From positions 186,001-250,000 of the forward strand of contig CAVQFB010000008.1 in NCBI GenBank assembly GCA_963711675.1: a DNA stretch of 64,000 nucleotides, in the 5' to 3' direction. The position numbers and the translations under genes were made by a program. Numbering within the stretch: the stretch's first letter is position 1; each line of letters begins with the position of its first letter. This document shows positions 8,057 to 17,103 of the stretch, in pieces. This DNA is from CAVQFB01 sp963711675. GTDB lineage: Bacteria; Acidobacteriota; Terriglobia; Terriglobales; Acidobacteriaceae. Under the pieces are notes generated by a model. It was given only the letters and a program-made list of their open reading frames with translations. It did not search any database and was not told the origin of the DNA.

Positions 8057-9826
8057 ATGCAGTGGACGCAGATCTACGATCCCTTCGGGCACTGGTGGCT
8101 GTCCACGCTTGTGGCCGCACTTCCCATCGTGGTGTTGCTGGGATTGCTTGCCGGCATGAAGGTAAGGCCGCATTGGTGCGCCATTTCCGGCGCTTTTACT
8201 GCGGTCGTTATTGCGACTATGGTTTTCAAGATGCCGGTCGCTCTGGCCGCGACGAGCTTCGGTTATGGCGTTGCGTTTGGAATCCTGAAGATCGCCTGGA
8301 TCGTGCTGGCCGCGGTCTACCTGTACGACATCTCGGTCGAAACTGGCCAGTTCGAGATCATGAAGGAATCGATCGCCAACATCACTGCCGACCGGCGCCT
8401 GCAAGTCTTGCTGGTTGCCTTCTGTTTCGGCGCGTTCATCGAAGGCGCTGCGGGATTCGGTGCGCCGGTGGCGATTGCCGGAGCATTCATGATCGGGCTG
8501 GGGTTCAAGCCGTTTCATGCCGCGGCCCTGAATCTGATTGCAAACACTGCCCCGGTGGCATGGGGCGCTATAGGAACCCCGGTTCACACACTGGCTGCAG
8601 TCACGGCCCTGCCGGAATCGGACTTGAATGCAATGATCGGGCGCATCCTGCCATTCACCGCGGTCCTTGTGCCCTTCTGGCTGGTGCGAACTATGACCGG
8701 CTGGAAAGAAACCTTTGAGGTGCTGCCCGCCATTCTCGTAGTGGGCTGCTCCTTCGCAATTACTCAATACCTGTGGTCGAACTACGTGGACAGCAATCTG
8801 GTGGACATCATGGGTGGTGTGATTTCGATTCTGGCCACCGTGACTTTTCTTCGGTTCTGGAAGCCACGCAACATCTGGCGCTTTGACTATGACCGCAACT
8901 CCGTTCCCCTGCCGCCTCCGACGGCAAGCATCGAAGATCAGTTTGGAGGCGAGTGGGCAGCAGACAATTTCGACGGCTATCTGAAAGCGCGAAAATATTC
9001 CGCCGGGGAAATCCTGAAGGCATGGATGCCTTTCGCGATTCTCTCCCTATTCGTGCTGATTTGGGGTTTGCCGCGAATCAAGGCGGCGATCAACGAAGCC
9101 ACGACGCCGGCATTCAAGGTCCACCTTGCGGACGGCAAGCTGCGTCCAGGGCCGCCGGGGTGGGATGTGCCGTACCTTCACAACGCCGTTTATCGCGCAC
9201 AGCCTGTGGTGAGCAAACCCACACCCGAAGCCGCGCGATACGATTTCAACTGGCTGTCCGCCACCGGGTCGGGCTGCTTTCTGGCCGCGATCGTCTCCGG
9301 CTTGATTCTGGGACTTTCGCCTATGCGCCTGATGAAAATTTTCTGGCTCACGCTCGTCCGCATGCGGCTGGCGATGGTCGCGATCTCCTTCATGTTGGGC
9401 TTGGGCTATGTAACGAGATATTCAGGGCTCGATGCCGTCCTTGGTCTCGCCTTCACCCGCACGGGGTGGTTCTATCCCTTCTTCGGTACGTTTCTCGGAT
9501 GGCTGGGTGTCGCGCTCACTGGCAGCGATACATCATCGAATGCGCTCTTTGGAAGTTTGCAGCGCATTACCTCTCAGCAACTGGGGATCAACCCGGTCCT
9601 CATGTGCGCTGCGAACAGCGCCGGTGGAGTAATGGGCAAGATGGTGGACGCTCAGTCCATTACGATCGCCACGGCTGCCACCGAGCAAGTGGGCAACGAA
9701 GGCATCATCTTCCGCTTCGTCATGTGGCATTCGGTTGCGCTGGGCGCAATCGTCGGGATTATCGTAATGCTTTATGCCTACGCTTTTCCGCACCTGATAC
9801 CGCACGGTCTGACATTCGTGAAGTGA
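8057..9826 (+). CDS. lctP: L-lactate permease, LctP family
   Basis: A 589-residue polytopic membrane protein of the LctP family (TC 2.A.14), close to the usual length, with about a dozen hydrophobic segments. Family hallmarks include FCFGAFIEGAAGFGAPVA, LNLIANTAPVAWGAIGTP in the first half, and LTGSDTSSNALFGSLQ and NSAGGVMGKMVDAQSI near the C-terminus. It moves L-lactate, probably with glycolate as a secondary substrate, across the inner membrane with protons. The ATG has GAGG about nine bases upstream. The loop at about residues 275-420 is longer and more polar than the rest. The gene is divergent from the M19 peptidase gene across 195 bp; no lactate dehydrogenase gene is adjacent, so it acts as a stand-alone importer here. 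Confidence 0.93.
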   Translation: MQWTQIYDPFGHWWLSTLVAALPIVVLLGLLAGMKVRPHWCAISGAFTAVVIATMVFKMPVALAATSFGYGVAFGILKIAWIVLAAVYLYDISVETGQFEIMKESIANITADRRLQVLLVAFCFGAFIEGAAGFGAPVAIAGAFMIGLGFKPFHAAALNLIANTAPVAWGAIGTPVHTLAAVTALPESDLNAMIGRILPFTAVLVPFWLVRTMTGWKETFEVLPAILVVGCSFAITQYLWSNYVDSNLVDIMGGVISILATVTFLRFWKPRNIWRFDYDRNSVPLPPPTASIEDQFGGEWAADNFDGYLKARKYSAGEILKAWMPFAILSLFVLIWGLPRIKAAINEATTPAFKVHLADGKLRPGPPGWDVPYLHNAVYRAQPVVSKPTPEAARYDFNWLSATGSGCFLAAIVSGLILGLSPMRLMKIFWLTLVRMRLAMVAISFMLGLGYVTRYSGLDAVLGLAFTRTGWFYPFFGTFLGWLGVALTGSDTSSNALFGSLQRITSQQLGINPVLMCAANSAGGVMGKMVDAQSITIATAATEQVGNEGIIFRFVMWHSVALGAIVGIIVMLYAYAFPHLIPHGLTFVK

Positions 9827-9892
9827 GCTGTGCAAGCCGATCCGTGAACGATGGAAGGGCACACTCCCGACCCGCCACGTCCAGGATTACGC

Positions 9893-11197
9893 TTACGGGG
9901 TGATCTCAAAGACTACGCCGTGGCCCCCGTTTCCACCGGTTGCGGTCGTGCCGTAAAGATTGCCTGTCTTGTCGAGCGTCAACCCATAATAAGGATTAGC
10001 TCCGTCCGGAGCGGGGCCGAAGCGATGCACGACGCTCTCCTTCCACTTCCCGCCCGAGAGAGTTAGTTTGAAGACAACGCCATCGCCATTGGAATCTCCA
10101 CCCGCAGATGTAGTGCCGTAGAGATTGCCGGCAGCATCAAACACGAGCGTGCTGGTAGGACTGGCCCCGTCCGTGCCCGCTTTGAAGCTGTACAACACGG
10201 TTTCCTTCCAGGCACCGCCCGATTGCGTCAGTTTAAAAACTGAACCCATTCCATTTTTTCCAGCGAAATAAGTCGTGCCGTAGAGACTGCCCGCCGCGTC
10301 AGAAATCAAACCGCCGTAAGGGAATCCGGCGTGTGGCTGACCTTGGAATGCGTCGATGGTACTGAATTTCCATTTGCCTCCTGTTATAGGAGCCAGCTTG
10401 TACACGGCGCCACAGCCATTGGGAGGGTTGCAGGAATCATCGCCACCCAGTTCAGCCACACCAAATAGGTTCCCGGCGTTGTCGACGTGCAGCGAGCCCA
10501 GCGACCCCACGGCCCCATCTTTGCCGCCAGTGAAGCTGTGGATTACTTTCTCCTTCCACTGTTGACCCGAAGGCGTCAGCTTGAACACGGACCCGCATCC
10601 GTTAGGCGGGTTGCAGGAGGCATCGCCGCCGTCGGGAGTTGTGCCGTAAAGATTGCCCTTTTTGTCGAAAACCAGAGCCGCGCCGGGGCCAAACCCATCC
10701 GCATGCATGCCCTCAAAACCCGTGAAGCTATAAATCACACTCTCGGAATAGCTGCTGCCGTGGCGGGTCAGCTTGAAAACAGTGCCACAACCATCACCGC
10801 TGCACATTCCGCCGGAACCGCCGGCCACGGTAGTTCCGTACAGATTTCCTTTGTCGTCCAGCGTGACCCCGCCGTAGGGATTCTTGCCATCGAGTCCACC
10901 TTGGAAGTTGTACAGCACCTTCTCAATCCACTTGCCGCCCGAGAGCGTCAGCCTGAACACCGTTCCGCACCCACCGCTGCAGGCGCTACCAGTACCGCCG
11001 ACCACGGTCGTGCCATAGATGTTTCCCGCCTTGTCGAAGACCAGCCCCGCAGCAGGATCGCCACCGTCGTTGCCACCAGTGAAAGGATGCAGGACTTTTT
11101 CCTTGCCCGTCGCTGACGCGCTTATTACCAGCATTGCTGCGAACAAGAGACCGGCAAAAGATCGACTTATGAGGCAACAGGTACTCTTGCTTCCCAT
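9893..11197 (-). CDS. Secreted GloVer-type tandem repeat protein (TIGR03803-like)
   Basis: A protein of 434 residues from the ATG at 11197, which has GAGGA eight bases upstream; a GTG at 11230 would add an unneeded N-terminal tail. A signal peptide ends near SASATGKEK. The rest is about nine copies of a repeat of some 40-50 residues with the consensus LxFDxxGNLYGTTxxGG followed by GxVFKLTxSGGxWKExVLYSF. This is the choice-of-anchor tandem repeat family common in Acidobacteria and Verrucomicrobia; a beta-propeller-like surface fold is likely. Pairs of Cys in the N-terminal repeats (ACSGGCG, CSGDGCG, CNPPNGCG) could form disulfides. No enzyme activity is known for the family. The gene converges on the lactate permease gene. 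Confidence 0.85.
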   Translation of the reverse strand: MGSKSTCCLISRSFAGLLFAAMLVISASATGKEKVLHPFTGGNDGGDPAAGLVFDKAGNIYGTTVVGGTGSACSGGCGTVFRLTLSGGKWIEKVLYNFQGGLDGKNPYGGVTLDDKGNLYGTTVAGGSGGMCSGDGCGTVFKLTRHGSSYSESVIYSFTGFEGMHADGFGPGAALVFDKKGNLYGTTPDGGDASCNPPNGCGSVFKLTPSGQQWKEKVIHSFTGGKDGAVGSLGSLHVDNAGNLFGVAELGGDDSCNPPNGCGAVYKLAPITGGKWKFSTIDAFQGQPHAGFPYGGLISDAAGSLYGTTYFAGKNGMGSVFKLTQSGGAWKETVLYSFKAGTDGASPTSTLVFDAAGNLYGTTSAGGDSNGDGVVFKLTLSGGKWKESVVHRFGPAPDGANPYYGLTLDKTGNLYGTTATGGNGGHGVVFEITP

Positions 11198-12020
11198 GAT
11201 TCGATTCCTCGATTCTGGCCGCTGATTCACCTCGAGTAGAAACGCCGAGACCTACGGCAGCATGGCACTGTACCATCGAAACAGGCGTCGGGGCAGGCGT
11301 GAACGGGCTTGCACACTGTTGGTGTGATCCTGGCTGCGAAGATGTTGCGTGGTCTTCTTGGAGGCTCTCTCTCGATTTCACGCACCGGCAAACTCTGATG
11401 TCGAGAAGTCATCCAATTCGAATCGCTGACGACCTCGGCTTCGATTCAACTCCGAAGTCGGCAGACGATGGATGAAAATTCCCGCGCTCCAAATGGGGAA
11501 AGCACTCCGACCAAAAGTAACTTTTCTTGTTGCAACAATCAGGTTCGACTCTAGAATGAAGGTGCAATCCCAGGCATCAATAACGGCGCGATGGGCGCCG
11601 CTCGAAGTGTTCAACACACCCTCCCCAAGGCTGTGAAGTTCCAGTGAATTCCGCGAACTAGGGTCACCGGCCCTTCTCTCTCCCCCGAGCAAGGTTGCCC
11701 CCGACACGGACGTTGTTCTCGACAGCTCGTAAGAAGGGTATGTCCACGCGCACGAAAACAAGAGAGAAGGGATCGCCCTCGGAGTGCACAGGATCCTTTT
11801 GCATGCGGTGCCAGGCGCATCGTAGTGCAGAACTTTGTTGCCGATTCCGTCTTGATTCTTCCCTCACTCGCAGCGTTCTTCCGACACAGTCAGAAAAAAC
11901 AGCCGGACCGAGGTCGATCGGCAGCCACCATGTGTGGCGCCGGAGAGCCTCGCACAGCCGCAAGTAGCGCGCACTCAGTAAGTTATCCCCGAGTGGAAGG
12001 CCACTCCAAGGGGCGAAGCT
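11198..12020 (+). promoter_or_regulatory. Long leader upstream of the polysaccharide locus
   Basis: About 820 bp with no credible gene: reading frames here are short, overlap each other and lack family features. It lies between the GloVer gene (minus) and the antiterminator gene (plus), so it should carry the main promoter and the untranslated leader of the exopolysaccharide operon. A 12-bp perfect palindrome TTGTTGCAACAA is at 11527-11538. RfaH/UpxY-type factors act on such leaders, but no known ops element was recognised. Confidence 0.45.
11530..11557 (+). promoter_or_regulatory. Possible sigma-70-type promoter
   Basis: TTGCAA at 11530-11535 and TAGAAT at 11552-11557 with a 16-bp spacer. 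The -35 box matches 4 of 6 and the -10 box 5 of 6 consensus bases. The -35 box overlaps the palindrome at 11527-11538, which could be an operator. The first gene starts 460 bp downstream. Candidate only. Confidence 0.3.
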
Positions 12021-12584
12021 ATGCCGGAACTATCTCGTGAACAGGCAGAGGTAATAGGCGCAGCTCAGTATTTCGAGCCGCACTGGTATGCGAGTTACAC
12101 CTGCTCGCGCCGTGAGAAGAGAATCGCCGACATCCTGCGCGAGAGAGAACTCGAGTGTTTCTTGCCTCTCTACGAAAAAGTCCATCGCTTTCCGCGCGAG
12201 CTCAGGAAAGTGCACCTGCCGCTGTTTCCCGGTTATCTGTTTGTTCACATCTCACTAGCGGACCGCCTGCGCGTTCTCGAAGTACCGGGCGTCGTGAGCC
12301 TTGTCAGTTTCCACGGGCGACCGGTGCCATTGAACGACGCGGAAATCGATGCGATGCGTCGCGTGTTGAGTCAGGGTGCGCAAGCTCAACCTTATCCCTA
12401 CATCAAGATTGGCCAGCAGGTAGAAATCCAGAGCGGCCCTCTGCGCGGATTGTGCGGCAAAGTCCTTCGCCGCAATAGCCACCTCCGGGTCATCGTCTCT
12501 GTGGATCTGCTGATGCGTTCGATTGTGCTGAACGTCGACGCGGCTGACTTGTCGGCTTGTAGCAGCCCGCATCTTCCTCAATAG
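12021..12584 (+). CDS. NusG/RfaH/UpxY-family transcription antiterminator
   Basis: A 187-residue protein with an N-terminal NGN domain (about residues 20-115) and a C-terminal KOW-type domain (about 125-180). Family motifs visible are HWYASYTCSRREKRIADIL at the NGN start, then LPLFPGYLFVHI, the highly conserved PLFPGY(L/V)F signature, and VSFHGRPVPL; the KOW part has IKIGQQVEIQSGPLRGL. Specialised NusG paralogues of this type travel with RNA polymerase and let it read through long polysaccharide operons. It is the first gene of the exopolysaccharide locus, preceded by an unusually long leader, which matches that job. AAGGGG about 7-8 bases before the ATG supports the start. Confidence 0.9.
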   Translation: MPELSREQAEVIGAAQYFEPHWYASYTCSRREKRIADILRERELECFLPLYEKVHRFPRELRKVHLPLFPGYLFVHISLADRLRVLEVPGVVSLVSFHGRPVPLNDAEIDAMRRVLSQGAQAQPYPYIKIGQQVEIQSGPLRGLCGKVLRRNSHLRVIVSVDLLMRSIVLNVDAADLSACSSPHLPQ

Positions 12585-12650
12585 CGAAAGTGCAAAAATC
12601 AAGCAAGGCCTCCCCCATAGACAGTGCTTCATAAGCAAGGAAGGGAATTC

Positions 12651-14606
12651 ATGGCTTGGCTGAGCGATTTGTGGTGCCGGCGGCTCATGATCGCCTCTCA
12701 CATCGGGCTGCTCGCATGTACGTATTACCTCGCGTTCTTGTTGCGCTTCGACTTCATGGTCGGGCGAAAATATCACATCCTGTTCTTGCAGACCCTCCCG
12801 CTGGTTCTATTGATAAAAATTCCCGCCTGCTGGGTGATGGGAGTGCTGCGAGGCTGGTGGCGCTATGCCAGCACGACCGATCTTCTCGACATCGTGAAGG
12901 CGTCGACACTCAGTGGGCTGATGGTCTTCGGAATTCTGGAAGTGTTTTTCCCACAGTCGGGATTTCCTCGCTCCGTTCTTCTGATCGACTTGCTGCTTAC
13001 GGTTTGCGTTCTCGGAGGCCTGCGCCTCTCCGTGCGGATCTACCAGGAAACTGCAGGCAGGCACGTGGCACGCAAGAACACTCTGGTGGTGGGTGCAGGC
13101 GTGGCAGGCAGCCAGATCGTGCGCCAGTTGAGGTTGAACCCGCAGCTCGATCTCAACCCGGTTGGATATGTCGACGATGACCCTTCCAAGCAAGGCATCA
13201 AGATTCAGGGAGTCAAGGTGCTCGGCAGAATTGCGGACTTGGCTCGCATTGCCGAGCAGAACTGCGTGGCCTGCGTCCTCATTGCTTTGCCCTCTGCCGA
13301 CGCCGCTCTAGTACGTTCCGTTGTCGAGAAGTGCGAGACCTGCAGGGTGGAATTGAGAATCCTGCCCAAAATAAGCGAGCGCATCAATGGCACGCCATCG
13401 GTAAGCAAGCTGCGAAAAGTGCGCATGGAAGATCTTCTTGGCCGCGCCCCTGTCAATCTCGATCTCACCACCATTCGCCGGAAATTCAGCGACAAGACCG
13501 TGATGATCACCGGCGCGGGCGGCTCCATAGGCTCCGAGCTTTCCCGGCAACTCGCAAGTTTTCATCCGCGGAAACTGGTCCTGTTTGAACGTTCCGAAAA
13601 CGAGCTGCACCGCATCGAGGTGGAACTTCGCAGCCTGTATCCCGCTCTGGACTGCGTGCCGGTCGTCGGCGACATCCTGGATGTCCGGGCGCTGCGCGAC
13701 GTCATGGCGGAGCACCGTCCGCAAACCGTCTTTCATGCCGCCGCGTACAAGCACGTTCCGATGATGGAAAGGAATTGCTTCCAGGCAGTGACGAACAACG
13801 TCTTTGGGACGTACAACGTTGCCCTCGTCGCCAGGCAGTACGGGGTGGACGATTTCTTGATGATCTCCTCCGACAAGGCGGTCAACCCGGCCAACATCAT
13901 GGGCGTAACCAAGCGAGTCGCAGAACTTGTGATCCTCGGCCTGCAACATCAGGACACCCGGTTTGTATCGGTTCGTTTTGGCAACGTTCTGGGCAGCAAT
14001 GGCAGCGTGTTACCTCTGTTTGAACAGCAACTCGCTCATGGCGGGCCGCTGACGGTTACGCATCCCGACGTCCGCCGCTATTTCATGACCATTCCGGAGG
14101 CGGTCCAGTTGGTGCTGCAGGCTTCCACCATGGGAAAAGGCGGAGAGATCTTCGTTCTGGATATGGGAGCCCCGGTGAAGATCGTGGATCTGGCCAAGAA
14201 CCTGATCCAGCTTTCAGGCCTCAGACCCGGCAAAGATATCCAGATCACCTTCACCGGGCCGCGTCCGGGCGAAAAACTGTTTGAAGAGCTCAAGCTTGAA
14301 GGCGAAGGGATCAAACCCACTCCACACGAAAAGATTCGTGTTCTTGACGGCGGCAGCGTGAACTTCGCCCAGGTCAACCGCTGGCTGGACGAACTGTCTG
14401 CACTGGTGGAAGTCAAGAACGTGAACGGCCTGGTGCGAAAGCTGCAGGAGGTCGTTCCCGAGTATTCACCGAGTCCCGAAATCCTGTCACTTTGTGACCT
14501 TGATTGTCACGACGTTCACGTGGAATACCAGCGCTCTCGCCTGGAACTCTATCGCTCTTCTGCGTTGGAAGAGCCTCCCCATTTTGCGTCTCAGAGTGCT
14601 GCCTGA
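12651..14606 (+). CDS. CapD/FlaA1/WbpM-like membrane-bound nucleotide-sugar dehydratase/epimerase
   Basis: A protein of 651 residues from the ATG at 12651 (AAGGAAGGG upstream; a GTG at 12624 is less likely). The N-terminal 150 residues form about four membrane helices; next is a CoA-binding-like Rossmann unit with VVGAGVAGSQIVRQL near residue 150, then a second SDR Rossmann domain starting VMITGAGGSIGSELSRQ (about 295). Residues FLMISSDKAVNPANIMGVTKR carry the Met-x-x-x-Lys form of the SDR active site found in membrane-bound UDP-GlcNAc 4,6-dehydratases in place of Tyr-x-x-x-Lys. HAAAYKHVPMME is the matching family motif. It should act on a UDP-N-acetylhexosamine at the inner membrane face to feed the locus with deoxy-amino sugars. 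It follows the antiterminator gene closely. Confidence 0.93.
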   Translation: MAWLSDLWCRRLMIASHIGLLACTYYLAFLLRFDFMVGRKYHILFLQTLPLVLLIKIPACWVMGVLRGWWRYASTTDLLDIVKASTLSGLMVFGILEVFFPQSGFPRSVLLIDLLLTVCVLGGLRLSVRIYQETAGRHVARKNTLVVGAGVAGSQIVRQLRLNPQLDLNPVGYVDDDPSKQGIKIQGVKVLGRIADLARIAEQNCVACVLIALPSADAALVRSVVEKCETCRVELRILPKISERINGTPSVSKLRKVRMEDLLGRAPVNLDLTTIRRKFSDKTVMITGAGGSIGSELSRQLASFHPRKLVLFERSENELHRIEVELRSLYPALDCVPVVGDILDVRALRDVMAEHRPQTVFHAAAYKHVPMMERNCFQAVTNNVFGTYNVALVARQYGVDDFLMISSDKAVNPANIMGVTKRVAELVILGLQHQDTRFVSVRFGNVLGSNGSVLPLFEQQLAHGGPLTVTHPDVRRYFMTIPEAVQLVLQASTMGKGGEIFVLDMGAPVKIVDLAKNLIQLSGLRPGKDIQITFTGPRPGEKLFEELKLEGEGIKPTPHEKIRVLDGGSVNFAQVNRWLDELSALVEVKNVNGLVRKLQEVVPEYSPSPEILSLCDLDCHDVHVEYQRSRLELYRSSALEEPPHFASQSAA

Positions 14607-14689
14607 GACTCATGCACCCACATTCTTAAAGTCGGAACAGGCCGAAACTCAGGCCACACTTCCATAATGGCGCCACACACGAGGTCGAG

Positions 14690-17026
14690 ATGAGCCGCTA
14701 CGCTGACTTGCTGCGAAAAGCCGAAAGAGAAAAGATCTCCTGGACTCCAATCATTCCGGATCGTTCTGCGGCCATGCCGCACGGACTTCACCTGACAACT
14801 CCTCCCGTGCGGGTGCTTCCTGCGCACAACGATGCGGTGCTGCCACCGCCGGATGCGGACTGGCTGAGAATATGGACAGCCCTTCACAAGCACTGGCGTC
14901 CCTCCGCAATCTTTGCCGCTTCCACGATGGTCACAGTCCTGCTTGTCACACTTCTTACCAGGCCCGTCTACGCGCCAACCGCACGCGTAGAAATCGACCC
15001 GCCGGGCACGGAGTTGTTCACCATGGAGGGACGCGCTGGCTCCGATAATGCCGCCGAATATCTGGAAACGCAGTCGCGCAACATGCAGAGTGACGAACTG
15101 CTGCTGGGCGTGGTACGGCAACTCAAGCTGCAGGACGCGCCTGAGTTGACGCGGCGCGGCTTGCCTTCCCGAGTGGTGTCTGCCGTGGCCTCGTCCTTCG
15201 AAAGCGTGCCGGCGCGAATCTGGGGTGAGAAGAAAGCACCCACGCTCAATGCCAGGAGCGATGGTCCCCGGGTAATCACGCCCGCGGAAGCCGCTGTGCT
15301 GCAAACGGTACAGAGCCAGCTCGCGGTGAAACGCGACACGGCCAGCAGACTGGTGGCGGTGAGTTTCAGCAGCCCTGACCCGGTGTTATCCGCCGAGGTG
15401 ACCAACACCATTGTGCGGTCCTTTATTGATCGGACCTACCAGACCCGACACGCCGCCATCATGGAGTCCACCGAATGGCTCTCGCGCCAGCTCGATGATA
15501 TCCGCGCCAAGATGGAAGAATCGAACCGCTCTCTGGCGGAGTTCCGGCTGGCCAGCGGCATCGCGGACGTGGACCAGAACAGAAGCACCTTCAACGAACA
15601 AATGGCTGAACTGAGCCGCCAGAAGATGCAAGCCCAGGCAGAAAGAATGCAACTGGAGTCTTATCTGAAGAGAGCCGGGCGTGATGACACCGCGAGTTTT
15701 CCGCAAATCCAGGCCAACCAAACCGTGCAGTTGCTGACCCAGAAGCTGGGCGAAACTCGAGCGGAACTCTCTCAAACCCTGGCTGTGTATGGCAAGAATC
15801 ATCCGTACGCCAGGAAGCTTCAGAACCAGGCGGAAGAACTTGAGTCGCAGATCCGGCTGCAGAGGAGCGCCATTCTCGGGCAGATGGAAACCAGTTACGG
15901 GGCTGCCCTGACCCGCGAGCACATGATCGACGGCCAGCTCCGCGGCACGTCCAAGGAACTTGGCCAGATGACGCGCTACACCGCGATGAAGAAAGAGGCG
16001 GAAGCAAACACCGACCTCTACAACGTACTCTATGCCCGAGTGAAAGAGGCGGGGATCTCCGCGGCCTCAAAGTCCATCAACATCCGGATAGTAGACCAGG
16101 CGCAAGTCCTCACAACGCCAACCCGTCCCCGCCCGCTGGTGAACTTCGGGCTCGGCCTGCTGATCGCCGTGGTGGGCGGAATGTTGCTCGCCTTCGGCCG
16201 TGAAGCGATGGATACCCGGATTCACACTCCTGAAGATGTGCGCCGTTACACGGGGATTGCCTCCATCTCCATCGTGCCCATCGCTGTCAACGGTCACGCG
16301 CCCTCGTTGGCGTCAACCAACATCCCGGGCACGATGTCGAAAACCTGTCTCGAAGGCCCTGCGCCCTTCCTTTTGAGAGATCCAAATTCAGAACAGTCGG
16401 AAGCGTTTCGTGGCCTTCACGCCTCAGTCATGCTTTCCCAGCCGGGCAACCCGCCCCACGTAATTCTCGTAGCGTCCTCTCTCCCCGGTGAAGGCAAGTC
16501 GACAGTGGCCATCAATCTTGCGGTCGCGCTTTCGCAGCAGGGAAGGACGTGCATCCTGGATGCCGATTTACGTCGCCCTTCGCTTGCGCGTACGTTCCAT
16601 CTTGAGGACGGACTGGGTCTGGGCGACTATCTCGCCCATTCCGTCCCCTTGGAGACGCTGCTGTCATCCCTCACCGACCGGGAATCGCTCACCGTGATCG
16701 CTGCCGGAACACCGGTAACGGAACCGGGAAAATTGATCAACTCGGAAGCCATGAGAGCGTTTGTCAGAACCTTGAGAAGGCTCTATGACTTTGTGGTGAT
16801 CGACTCGCCTCCGATCCTTCCCTATGCCGATGGCCGCGCCCTGGCGCCTTTTGTCGATGGCGTCGTGTTTGTCGGACGAGCGGGTGTCGTAACTCGGAGC
16901 GCGATGGCCCGGTCTATCCAGTTACTGTCCGACGTTCGCTCCGCGCCCATCCTTGAGATCGTGTTGAACGGCGCCCACTCCGAATCCGAGTCCTACGGAT
17001 ACTACAAGTACAAATACGCCCGCTGA
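14690..17026 (+). CDS. Wzz-type chain-length protein fused to BY-kinase (Wzc-like)
   Basis: A 778-residue polysaccharide co-polymerase and tyrosine autokinase. A first membrane segment (about 72-90) opens the Wzz domain; a long coiled-coil periplasmic part (about 265-420) follows, then a second membrane segment near 485 (NFGLGLLIAVVGGMLLAFG) preceded by a proline-rich TRPRPLV. The cytoplasmic C-terminus is the kinase: Walker A PGEGKSTVAINLA (about 600), Walker A' CILDADLRRPSLA, Walker B DFVVIDSPPIL (about 700), and a C-terminal tyrosine cluster SYGYYKYKYAR, the usual autophosphorylation sites. In this family phosphorylation cycles control polymer length and export with Wzx/Wzy and Wza. GAGG shortly before the ATG supports the start. 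No partner phosphatase gene is seen in the window. Confidence 0.95.
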   Translation: MSRYADLLRKAEREKISWTPIIPDRSAAMPHGLHLTTPPVRVLPAHNDAVLPPPDADWLRIWTALHKHWRPSAIFAASTMVTVLLVTLLTRPVYAPTARVEIDPPGTELFTMEGRAGSDNAAEYLETQSRNMQSDELLLGVVRQLKLQDAPELTRRGLPSRVVSAVASSFESVPARIWGEKKAPTLNARSDGPRVITPAEAAVLQTVQSQLAVKRDTASRLVAVSFSSPDPVLSAEVTNTIVRSFIDRTYQTRHAAIMESTEWLSRQLDDIRAKMEESNRSLAEFRLASGIADVDQNRSTFNEQMAELSRQKMQAQAERMQLESYLKRAGRDDTASFPQIQANQTVQLLTQKLGETRAELSQTLAVYGKNHPYARKLQNQAEELESQIRLQRSAILGQMETSYGAALTREHMIDGQLRGTSKELGQMTRYTAMKKEAEANTDLYNVLYARVKEAGISAASKSINIRIVDQAQVLTTPTRPRPLVNFGLGLLIAVVGGMLLAFGREAMDTRIHTPEDVRRYTGIASISIVPIAVNGHAPSLASTNIPGTMSKTCLEGPAPFLLRDPNSEQSEAFRGLHASVMLSQPGNPPHVILVASSLPGEGKSTVAINLAVALSQQGRTCILDADLRRPSLARTFHLEDGLGLGDYLAHSVPLETLLSSLTDRESLTVIAAGTPVTEPGKLINSEAMRAFVRTLRRLYDFVVIDSPPILPYADGRALAPFVDGVVFVGRAGVVTRSAMARSIQLLSDVRSAPILEIVLNGAHSESESYGYYKYKYAR

Positions 17027-17103
17027 TACCCGGCTTCCCCCCTTGCACTTGCATCAAGAGAAGTCTTCACCCAGACAAGATCCGAGGTAAGAAAGGAAAA
17101 CAC

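Noticed and set aside
7862..8767. N-terminal extension of the M19 frame running antisense through the lactate permease start
   Set aside because: Low-complexity His/Gln/Arg-rich translation, no motif, and a strong ribosome site and signal peptide at 7861 mark the real start.
11695..11967. Small plus-strand frame in the leader before the antiterminator
   Set aside because: Arg/Ser-rich, overlaps several other short frames, no ribosome site or signal peptide.
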